Positions 6,052 to 12,095 of a stretch of DNA of 12,095 bases are shown here, piece by piece. The translations under genes and the position numbers were made by a program. Positions within the stretch are counted from its first letter, which is position 1. Every line of letters starts with the position of its first letter. The notes under the pieces are model-generated. The model was given only the letters and a program-made list of their open reading frames with translations, was not told the origin of the DNA and did not search any database. The DNA comes from Lachnospiraceae bacterium (GTDB lineage: Bacteria; Bacillota_A; Clostridia; Lachnospirales; Lachnospiraceae), in assembly GCA_017553665.1 (NCBI GenBank), contig JAFZKM010000326.1, forward strand, positions 1 through 12,095. Direction: 5' to 3'.

Positions 6052-7848
6052 TTATCCTTTTTCTGTGCCGTTTTTCGTCTGCTTCGAAGGATCGTTCTTA
6101 CCCTTATCCACCGCGAATACCGCGATGCTCCTGGGCGCCGCGATACAGCTCTTTCCGCCGTCATAAGCATTCTTTGGATCGGTTGAGAATACAAATCTGA
6201 AGGTGCTGTGGTTTACCGAGGGGAGATCGAATTCATGCTCCTCCCAGTGCATGTTGAAGGTCACATAGAAGCTCGTGTCCCTGTTCACGCGGTCGGTGAT
6301 CGCGTATTCGCCGTTCAGCAGCATTCCGAGCGTCCTCGAGAAATGTCCGAAATCCGGATACCAGGCCTTCGTTCCGTGGAAGGAAACATCGGGGCAGCCG
6401 CTGTGTATATAGTCCGAGCCGCGAAGCTCGATGATATTCGAGAAAATGCGGTGTGCCTTGCGAAGAGCTATCACGTCCTTCGTAAAACGCCTGATTTCAT
6501 TCGCGAAAGCATTGTTCTGCCATACGACCCAGCCCTGCTCATTATCGCAGCAATACGGGTTATTGTTGCCGTAATGTGTGCTTCCGCACTCGTCTCCGGC
6601 CATCAGCATCGGAGTGCCCTGCGACATGAACAGCACCGCAAGAGCGTTCTTTATCATCTTAACGCGCAGCCTGTTGACGGTCCGGCTCTGAGTCGGTCCC
6701 TCAACTCCGCAGTTCCAGCTGTAATTGATCTCGCGCCCGTCGAGATTCTTCTCGTTGTTCGCGTCATTATGACGCACATCATATGAGAATACATCCGCCA
6801 GCGTAAAGCCGTCATGATCCGCGAAATAGTTCACTTTCGCGGCAAGATTGCCGTTGTCGCGGATCCTGTCGGAGAACTCCTTTATCACACCCTCATCACC
6901 GGTAATGAACCTGCGGACGGCCTTCATATAGTCTTCGTTGGCCTCCGCAAGTACAGGCCTCTCCCGCCTCAGCGGCGTACCGGTACAGTCCTCGGGCCAG
7001 TGATCACGAATAAGCTTGACGCTCTTCAGATAAGGATCGGTAGCTGCAAGTCTCGGAGAAAAGCTGCCGCTCATCAGTCTGAAGCCGTCGATGTGATATG
7101 TCTCGTGCCAGAAGCGCAGCGCTTCAAGCGTAAGGATATCGGGGACCTGAGGAGTAAAATCCATCTCCATCAGCACTTCGAGCCCGCTTGCGTGGAAGGT
7201 TTTTACCATGGAGGCAAATTCCTCGCATGCCTTCTTCGGATCCGCGGCGTAAGCGGTCTTCGGCGCGAAATAGTTCGCGGGTGAGCCGTAGCCCCAGTAA
7301 TTGATCCTGGCGGGCTGTCCGAAGCCTGCGGGCATTACCTCGTCAAAATCATAGCAGGGCATCAGGAGCACTGCGTTAAAGCCCAGAGACTTTATATAGG
7401 GGATCTTCCTGATCACCGCCTTAAAGGTTCCGGGTTCCTCTGAACGCGCGCTCGGATGCTTCGTAAAGCCGCGCACGTGGAGCTTATAGATTATCAGATC
7501 GGAATAATCGATGCTCTTATGCGCGCGGTCGGCGAACTTAAGCTCGGCGCCGGGCATGGCGGCGCGCACATAGTCGCGGTCAAAGCCGAATATCCTGTCG
7601 CCGCTCATCCTTACCGCATAAGGATCGTTCATCACGCCGAGATCGGTCTCAAAATCGTATTCGTCGGCGCGGGTCTCAAATTCGCAGAAAAAAACGGAGG
7701 CATGCTTCGGGTCTTCCTTCATGGCGATAACTTCCTTCGGCTCGGGCGCTCCCGCGTCGTACAGCCTCAGCCTGCAGCTGCGGGCCGACTGCGCGCAGAT
7801 CGCCGCTGTGTATTTGCCGCCCTGTTTGTTAATGCCAAGTTTATGCAT
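6052..7848 (-). CDS. GlgX/isoamylase-like GH13 protein lacking the nucleophile
   Basis: The 598-residue protein has the glycogen-debranching layout: a CBM48-like beta domain (about 1-105), a GH13 barrel (about 115-465) and a C-terminal beta domain (470-585). Conserved GlgX features include INYWGYGSPANYFAP (182-196), region IV FADHDGFTL (342-350) with Asp346, SWNCGVEGPT (377-386), and LAEAN (300-304) with a probable acid Glu302. However, region II reads DGFRLM (254-259), where the family has DGFRFD, so the catalytic Asp is Met259. Region I (V-D-V-V-x-N-H type) is replaced by VLMEMDFTP (225-233), and the loop between the two is nearly absent. The protein is therefore probably a glucan-binding pseudoenzyme or uses altered chemistry. 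The start ATG has GGAG five bases upstream. The gene sits 22 bases after the ABC-F gene. Confidence 0.85.
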   Translation of the reverse strand: MHKLGINKQGGKYTAAICAQSARSCRLRLYDAGAPEPKEVIAMKEDPKHASVFFCEFETRADEYDFETDLGVMNDPYAVRMSGDRIFGFDRDYVRAAMPGAELKFADRAHKSIDYSDLIIYKLHVRGFTKHPSARSEEPGTFKAVIRKIPYIKSLGFNAVLLMPCYDFDEVMPAGFGQPARINYWGYGSPANYFAPKTAYAADPKKACEEFASMVKTFHASGLEVLMEMDFTPQVPDILTLEALRFWHETYHIDGFRLMSGSFSPRLAATDPYLKSVKLIRDHWPEDCTGTPLRRERPVLAEANEDYMKAVRRFITGDEGVIKEFSDRIRDNGNLAAKVNYFADHDGFTLADVFSYDVRHNDANNEKNLDGREINYSWNCGVEGPTQSRTVNRLRVKMIKNALAVLFMSQGTPMLMAGDECGSTHYGNNNPYCCDNEQGWVVWQNNAFANEIRRFTKDVIALRKAHRIFSNIIELRGSDYIHSGCPDVSFHGTKAWYPDFGHFSRTLGMLLNGEYAITDRVNRDTSFYVTFNMHWEEHEFDLPSVNHSTFRFVFSTDPKNAYDGGKSCIAAPRSIAVFAVDKGKNDPSKQTKNGTEKG

Positions 7849-7870
7849 AGTGTCTCCGTTTTCCAAATAT

Positions 7871-9511
7871 TTAATCTTCTGTTTCTTCTTCGGTGTTGAC
7901 CGCAAGTACCGTTCTCTTTCTCGCCATTTCATCATTCGCGAGATAATCGTCATATGTGGATACCTTGTCGATCAGTCTTCCGTCGGGAGTGATCTCCATA
8001 ATGCGGTTCGCCGTGGTCTGGATGAACTGATGGTCAAGCGCCGAGAACAGCTCAACTCCGGGGAACTTGATCATCGCGTTGTTAAGAGCGGTGATCGATT
8101 CCATATCCAAATGGTTCGTGGGCTCGTCCATGATCAGGACGTTCGAGCCGAGGATCATCATCTTCGAAAGCATTACTCTTACGCGCTCACCTCCGGAAAG
8201 TACGCATACTTTCTTTACGCCGTCCTCGCCCTTAAAGAGCATGCGGCCCAAGAATCCGCGGACATACTGCTGGTCATCAACCGGTGAGAAAGGCATCAGA
8301 TGATCGACGATCGACTCCTCGCCCTTGAATTCCTCGGTGTTGTCCTTCGGGAAGTAGCTGCGCTCGGTGGTAACGCCCCACTTGAAGGTTCCCTCATCGG
8401 GCTCCATCTCCTCAGTGAGGATCTTGAACAATGTGGTGGTAGCCTGCGTGTTCGAACCTACGAACGCGATCTTGTCCTCACGGCCGACCACAAAGCTGAT
8501 ATTGTCAAGGACCTTTACTCCGTCGATCGTCTTGGAAAGGTTCTTAACGGTCAGGACCTCGTTGCCGATCGCGCGGTTGGGTCTGAAATCAATGTAAGGA
8601 TATACGCGGCTCGAAGGTCTGATATCGTCGAGCTGGATCTTCTCAAGGGCACGCTTACGCGAGGTAGCCTGCTTGGACTTCGAAGCGTTCGCGGAGAATC
8701 GCTGGATGAATTCCTGCAGTTCCTTGATCTTCTCTTCCTTTTTCTTGTTCGCTTCCTTCATCTGTCTGATCATCAGCTGGCTCGACTCGTACCAGAAATC
8801 GTAGTTGCCGGCGTAGAGCTGGATCTTCGAGTAGTCGATGTCGGCAATCTGTGTGCAGACCTTGTTGAGGAAGTAACGGTCATGGGATACGACAATGACC
8901 GTATTGTCAAAATTGATGAGGAACTCGTTCAGCCAGTTGATAGCCTCGAGATCGAGGTGGTTCGTAGGCTCGTCGAGCAGCAGGACATCGGGATTTCCGA
9001 AAAGCGCCTGCGCGAGCAGGACCTTAACCTTGAGCGCGTCCTTGATATCGCTCATCATCATGTAATGGTATTCCGTGTCAACGCCGAGACCGTTCAGGAG
9101 CGTAGCCGCGTCGGAATCTGCCTCCCAGCCGTTCATCTGCGCGAACTCACCCTCAAGTTCGGATGCCCTGATGCCGTCCTCATCGGTGAAATCCTCTTTG
9201 GCATAGATCTCGTCCTTTTCCTTCATGATCTCATAAAGGCGCTTATTTCCGAGGATAACGGTGTCAAGTACCGTGTAAGCGTCGTACTTGAAGTGATCCT
9301 GCTCGAGGAAGGACAGTCTCTGTCCGGGAGTCATGATGACCTCTCCCTTGCTGGGCTCGAGCTGGCCTGCGAGGATCTTGAGGAACGTAGACTTTCCGGC
9401 TCCGTTCGCTCCGATGAGACCGTAGCAGTTGCCCTCGGTGAATTTGATATTAACATCCTCGAACAAGGCTCTCTTGCCGAGGCGTAAGGTTACATTGCTT
9501 GCCTGAATCAT
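7871..9511 (-). CDS. ABC-F family ATPase (YkpA/YbiT type)
   Basis: ABC-F proteins are soluble twin-ATPase factors that act on the ribosome, in translation regulation or antibiotic protection; there is no membrane domain. In this 546-residue protein the first half has Walker A GANGAGKST (34-42, Lys40), Walker B LLLDEP (177-182) and the switch SHD (209-211). Its signature is degenerate (DIKDALKVK, 155-163), as in E. coli YbiT. The inter-domain helical linker spans about 243-302. The second half keeps LSGGE (438-442) and LIMDEP (459-464), but its Walker A is GSNTQATTT (352-360) with no Lys, and its switch is ALD (491-493) instead of SHD. One composite site thus looks intact and the other doubly disabled. 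The start MIQASNV fits the family, with a GGAAAG site upstream. First gene of a three-gene operon. Confidence 0.93.
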   Translation of the reverse strand: MIQASNVTLRLGKRALFEDVNIKFTEGNCYGLIGANGAGKSTFLKILAGQLEPSKGEVIMTPGQRLSFLEQDHFKYDAYTVLDTVILGNKRLYEIMKEKDEIYAKEDFTDEDGIRASELEGEFAQMNGWEADSDAATLLNGLGVDTEYHYMMMSDIKDALKVKVLLAQALFGNPDVLLLDEPTNHLDLEAINWLNEFLINFDNTVIVVSHDRYFLNKVCTQIADIDYSKIQLYAGNYDFWYESSQLMIRQMKEANKKKEEKIKELQEFIQRFSANASKSKQATSRKRALEKIQLDDIRPSSRVYPYIDFRPNRAIGNEVLTVKNLSKTIDGVKVLDNISFVVGREDKIAFVGSNTQATTTLFKILTEEMEPDEGTFKWGVTTERSYFPKDNTEEFKGEESIVDHLMPFSPVDDQQYVRGFLGRMLFKGEDGVKKVCVLSGGERVRVMLSKMMILGSNVLIMDEPTNHLDMESITALNNAMIKFPGVELFSALDHQFIQTTANRIMEITPDGRLIDKVSTYDDYLANDEMARKRTVLAVNTEEETED

Positions 9512-9536
9512 ATTGCTTTCCTTTCCTTTTTTGCCT

Positions 9537-9556
9537 CCCGCGAACAGTTTTGCGGG
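9537..9556 (-). promoter_or_regulatory. Hairpin in the ABC-F mRNA leader
   Basis: CCCGC and GCGGG (9537-9541 with 9552-9556) pair around a ten-base loop within the predicted leader of the ABC-F operon, about 26 bases before the ATG at 9511. Some resistance-type ABC-F genes use leader attenuation, but I see no leader peptide or terminator/antiterminator pair here, so a regulatory role is speculative. Confidence 0.3.
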
Positions 9557-9581
9557 CTTTACGCATAAACGCACGAATAAC

Positions 9582-9609
9582 ATTATATAAAAAAGCGTGA
9601 AAAAATCAA
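9582..9609 (-). promoter_or_regulatory. Promoter of the ABC-F operon
   Basis: On the minus strand TTGATT (9609-9604, four of six) precedes a perfect TATAAT (9587-9582) with a 16-base spacer. The start would be near 9575, about 63 bases before the ABC-F ATG. It diverges from the ferredoxin promoter at 9672. Confidence 0.6.
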
Positions 9610-9671
9610 GGTAGTGTGCCGCGGAAATGAATATTTCCCAAACTTTTTTATTCAGAAATCGTGTTATGTGC

Positions 9672-9700
9672 TGGACAAAAGACGTTTTTCCGTGTATAAT
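9672..9700 (+). promoter_or_regulatory. Sigma-A promoter of the ferredoxin gene
   Basis: TGGACA (9672-9677, five of six) and a perfect TATAAT (9695-9700) lie 17 bases apart. Transcription would begin near 9707, giving a leader of about 50 bases. The near-consensus sequence suggests strong constitutive expression. Confidence 0.75.
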
Positions 9701-9757
9701 GGGAGTACGTTTTTTCTCGCTTATCTGCACATGGATACATATACGGGGGAGTTTTAT

Positions 9758-9970
9758 ATGAGTAATGTGATGATCGTAGTGGAAAACAACCTATGCAGCG
9801 GATGCTGCGAGTGCATCGGAGCATGCAGCGCGAACAACATCTGCATCATGCTCGGGATGCCTTATGAACACCCTACCCCCTACATCTCGGACGCATCGGA
9901 TTGTGCCGATTGCTCTGAGTGCCTGGAGGCATGTCCTCAGGCAGAGCTTCTTGTGCAAACGATTGCATAG
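9758..9970 (+). CDS. Small 2[4Fe-4S] ferredoxin-like protein
   Basis: This 70-residue protein should carry two [4Fe-4S] clusters and shuttle electrons in the cytoplasm. The first motif is C13-x2-C16-x2-C19-x3-C23 and the second is C49-x2-C52-x2-C55-x3-C59-Pro. The usual Pro after the first set is Ser24, and an extra Cys17 sits next to Cys16. An additional Cys29 is also present. The spacer of about 25 residues between the clusters resembles clostridial-type ferredoxins with a slightly longer loop. The ATG at 9758 is chosen for GGGGGAG (9745-9751) six bases upstream; an upstream in-frame ATG at 9731 lacks such a site. The gene is monocistronic, with its own promoter and terminator, and no redox enzyme lies next to it to name its partner. 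Confidence 0.9.
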   Translation: MSNVMIVVENNLCSGCCECIGACSANNICIMLGMPYEHPTPYISDASDCADCSECLEACPQAELLVQTIA

Positions 9971-9985
9971 TATGAACCAAAACAT

Positions 9986-10024
9986 AAAAAACCGGGCTGC
10001 GGAATCCACCGCAGCCCTTAATTT
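9986..10024. terminator. Bidirectional terminator between the ferredoxin and the esterase-GH43 gene
   Basis: A perfect nine-pair stem, GGGCTGCGG (9994-10002) with CCGCAGCCC (10009-10017), closes a six-base loop. On the minus strand it runs into six T residues (9991-9986), a strong terminator for the esterase-GH43 gene that stops at 10029. On the plus strand the following TTAATTT makes it a usable terminator for the ferredoxin gene. The two genes converge on it. Confidence 0.85.
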
Positions 10025-10028
10025 ATGC

Positions 10029-12095
10029 TTAGTGTAAGAATTCAAACGCCTTCAGGCTGCATCCGCCCGTTCCCTTAAAGGTCAGGTACAGAGCCTGCTT
10101 TCCGTCCGGGAATGCCTTATCCGTGAACATGCACTCTCCGGCCTTCCAGATGTTCTCATTGTGCACTTCTATCGTTCCGAGCACCTCTCCGCCGTACGAA
10201 GCGCGGATCTCGAAGATTCCGTTCGCGTACGCTCTCGTAAAGATCCTGATGCCCTTTACCGCATGACAGTCAAAATACTTGAAGCCGACCGTTGTTCCGT
10301 CGGAGATCCTTCTGATGTATGCGTAAGGATACTGTCCCTCTCCGCCTGCCTGTACCACTCTCGCGGCCTCGGGATTCACATAGAGCTCATGCTTTTCGTT
10401 AAACAGGTTGCATGCGATGTACGCGGGATACTCTCCCTTGTCGGGAAGCGGTCCGCCGTTTAAGCCGCATGATGTGATCTCCGCCTGGAGGATCGTGCCG
10501 TCCGCCGCGAATTCGAGCGGCTCCGCGCAGCCCTGTCTCGAGAACCAGTTGCCGTTCGTATGTCTGTGATAGAAAATGTACCATTTCCCGGCGATCTCCA
10601 CCATACTGCCGTGGTTGTTCGCGCCGTATGCCGAAGCCTCTTCCGCGGGCTTATACGAACCGATATGCAGGTCGCAGTTGCTCACGAGCACGCCGCCGTA
10701 CTTAAACTCGCCGCGAGGCGAATCGGAAACCGCCCAGCACAGCTCGTGCATAACCTCTGAGGAATAAATGAAATAGTACTTTCCGTCCTTCTTCCTGATT
10801 GAAGCTGCCTCGAAATAAGCATGTTCCTCGAAGCCTGTGCCCGCGCTGTATTCGCTGCCCGGTGCGATGAACTTCGGTTCCTCTTTGATCGTCAGCATAT
10901 CGGGGCCGAGCACGGTCAGCATAGCGCCGTGGCGCGATTTGTCGCCTCTTCCGCAGAAGCCTGTATAGAGGAAGGTCTCATCGCCTTCGGTCAGCACGCC
11001 GGGATCGAACTGGGGCTCGTCTCCCTCACGGTCTCCGAGACGCGTTCCGTCCGCGTAATGTACATAACCCAGGAACTTATATCTGCCGGCAGGCTCGTCG
11101 CATACCGCGACGGAAACAACGCCGACCTTGTCGAGAACATAGAACAGGTAATACTTTCCGTCGGGTCCCTTTGTCACATCCGGCGCGTACAGGCACATAT
11201 GTCCGTCGGGATTGAGAGGGTCCGAGGTCTTCGGATAGATCACTCCCTCGTATCTCCAGTTCGCGAGATCGTCAACAGGTGCCGACCAGCATACATAATC
11301 GCCAAGGCAGAAAGTCTCCCCGTCGTACAGATCGTGCGATCCGTAAACATAAACCCTGTCGCCGAATACATAGGGTTCGCCGTCGGGAATGTACTCCCAT
11401 GAAGGCAGGTAAGGGTTGAACGCGAGTCTCTTGCCGAAGCCGGGGAACTCCTTGCGGGCAACGGCGCCGCGTGATGTAAATTCCATTTCCGCACGATCAC
11501 CGTCGGTGTAGACGCTCCATGCGGGAAGAGGCTCTCCGTCCCAGCCTGCGCCGTTCGGATCGCCTGTTTTTATAAAGTTCGCGAAGTAATCGCACATCTG
11601 TCTCGCAAGCTCGAAATGGCGTCCGCCAAACGGTCTCCAGCACTTGCCGAGGGACTCAAAGAAGAACCAGAGATCGCATGAATGGAAGGTTCCCGCGCGA
11701 TCCCATCCGGGGATATCCGGGCTAAAGCGGTAATAATACATCTTCTGAAGATTAACGCCGTTCGCCTCGGTCTCGAGGAACGCGGTCTTTACCGAACGCT
11801 CAACGGTATTGATCCCGCCCATTCTGAATTCGTCATCGGTATTGCCGGAGATAACGGGCACGGGCGCGCGCCTGCCCGCGCTAAAGCGTGTCATGGCATC
11901 CTCTTTGTATACTGTGCCGTCAATGACCGGGAACATTCTCGGATGCGAAGCCGCATACTCGCCATACTTATCCCTGATCGTGAACGCATCGATCTTTCTG
12001 GCTTCTTCAAGGTTCTTAACGCCGAGGAACTCAAAGAAATCAATGCCCTTCTGCTCTGCCTTCTCAAGCGGAAGAGGCTTGAAAAGATCATCTTC
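10029..12095 (-). CDS. Carboxylesterase - GH43 - CBM6-like multidomain enzyme, 5' end missing
   Basis: The reading frame is open to the right edge, so 688 residues are visible and the N-terminus is absent. Visible residues 1 to about 215 are the C-terminal half of a type B carboxylesterase: the acid of the triad is probably Glu89 in NTDDEF, the His is His138 in TFHS, and FIKTGDPNG is the family's late motif. A GH43 five-bladed propeller follows (about 225-540). Its likely catalytic residues are base Asp238 (IPDGEP), Asp306 (YAPDV) and acid Glu429 (FEAAS). A CBM6-like beta-sandwich ends the chain (about 560-688). GH43 enzymes release arabinose or xylose from hemicellulose, and esterases strip acetyl or feruloyl groups, so joint debranching of xylan is plausible. 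The nucleophile Ser and any signal peptide lie outside the window. Confidence 0.9.
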   Translation of the reverse strand, partial: EDDLFKPLPLEKAEQKGIDFFEFLGVKNLEEARKIDAFTIRDKYGEYAASHPRMFPVIDGTVYKEDAMTRFSAGRRAPVPVISGNTDDEFRMGGINTVERSVKTAFLETEANGVNLQKMYYYRFSPDIPGWDRAGTFHSCDLWFFFESLGKCWRPFGGRHFELARQMCDYFANFIKTGDPNGAGWDGEPLPAWSVYTDGDRAEMEFTSRGAVARKEFPGFGKRLAFNPYLPSWEYIPDGEPYVFGDRVYVYGSHDLYDGETFCLGDYVCWSAPVDDLANWRYEGVIYPKTSDPLNPDGHMCLYAPDVTKGPDGKYYLFYVLDKVGVVSVAVCDEPAGRYKFLGYVHYADGTRLGDREGDEPQFDPGVLTEGDETFLYTGFCGRGDKSRHGAMLTVLGPDMLTIKEEPKFIAPGSEYSAGTGFEEHAYFEAASIRKKDGKYYFIYSSEVMHELCWAVSDSPRGEFKYGGVLVSNCDLHIGSYKPAEEASAYGANNHGSMVEIAGKWYIFYHRHTNGNWFSRQGCAEPLEFAADGTILQAEITSCGLNGGPLPDKGEYPAYIACNLFNEKHELYVNPEAARVVQAGGEGQYPYAYIRRISDGTTVGFKYFDCHAVKGIRIFTRAYANGIFEIRASYGGEVLGTIEVHNENIWKAGECMFTDKAFPDGKQALYLTFKGTGGCSLKAFEFLH

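Noticed and set aside
7849..7953. 35-residue N-terminal extension of the GlgX-like protein
   Set aside because: It overlaps the end of the ABC-F gene, and the ATG at 7848 has a good GGAG site.
8300..9487. 395-codon plus-strand open frame opposite the ABC-F gene
   Set aside because: Antisense shadow of a clear ABC-F coding sequence; it is rich in Leu, Val, Glu and Arg without motifs.
9512..9730. 73-residue N-terminal extension of the ABC-F protein
   Set aside because: It covers the operon promoter and the divergent ferredoxin promoter, and the family start is at 9511.
11936..11936. ATG at 11936 as the start of the esterase-GH43 gene
   Set aside because: The frame stays open to the window edge, and the upstream residues (such as FFEFLGVKNLEEARK) fit the carboxylesterase family.
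1..12095. CRISPR array, insertion sequence or prophage
   Set aside because: No regularly spaced direct repeats, transposase, integrase or phage structural gene was found on either strand.

Overview
The window looks like a chromosomal segment of a Clostridia-class Firmicute, most likely of the Lachnospiraceae type. The grounds are the HtpG N-terminus, a perfect CIRCE heat-shock operator, consensus sigma-A promoters with 17-base spacers, a YkpA/YbiT-type ABC-F protein, a small protein resembling the DUF5721 family, and carbohydrate-active enzymes typical of gut or rumen fibre degraders. This is inference from protein style; no taxonomic marker gene such as 16S rRNA is present. I see no transposase, phage gene, integrase or CRISPR array.

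Layout, left to right. (1) Positions 1-342: the 5' part of a minus-strand CYTH-domain gene leaving the left edge, with a good promoter, facing away from a plus-strand GNAT acetyltransferase gene that starts at TTG. (2) 343-1888, plus strand: the acetyltransferase, a tRNA-Thr(CGT) with its own promoter and terminator, and a single-span membrane-anchored protein of unknown function. (3) 1889-2121: no protein gene, but an elaborate nested inverted-repeat structure of about 175 bases ending near a T6 tract, probably a structured non-coding RNA on the plus strand (the raiA class is my first hypothesis). (4) 2122-5565, minus strand: htpG under a CIRCE operator and consensus promoter, followed 24 bases later by a PAS/pseudo-kinase/receiver protein. 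(5) 5606-9609, minus strand: a tight three-gene unit of an ABC-F ATPase, a GlgX-like GH13 protein and a small DUF5721-like protein. (6) 9672-10017, plus strand: a 70-residue two-cluster ferredoxin with a near-consensus promoter, ending at a bidirectional terminator. (7) 10029-12095, minus strand: a large multidomain carbohydrate enzyme (carboxylesterase, GH43, CBM6-like) running off the right edge.

Three neighbouring proteins share a striking property: expected catalytic residues are missing. The PAS/receiver protein lacks the phospho-accepting His, any ATPase domain, one receiver acidic residue and the receiver Lys. The GlgX-like protein lacks the GH13 nucleophile Asp and region I. The second ATPase half of the ABC-F protein lacks the Walker A Lys and the switch His. 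These read as regulatory or binding derivatives of enzymes, in intact reading frames, not as decayed genes. The best candidates for something undescribed are the structured RNA at 1937-2123, the coupling of a pseudo-signalling protein to a HrcA-regulated htpG, and the GlgX-like pseudoenzyme operon.
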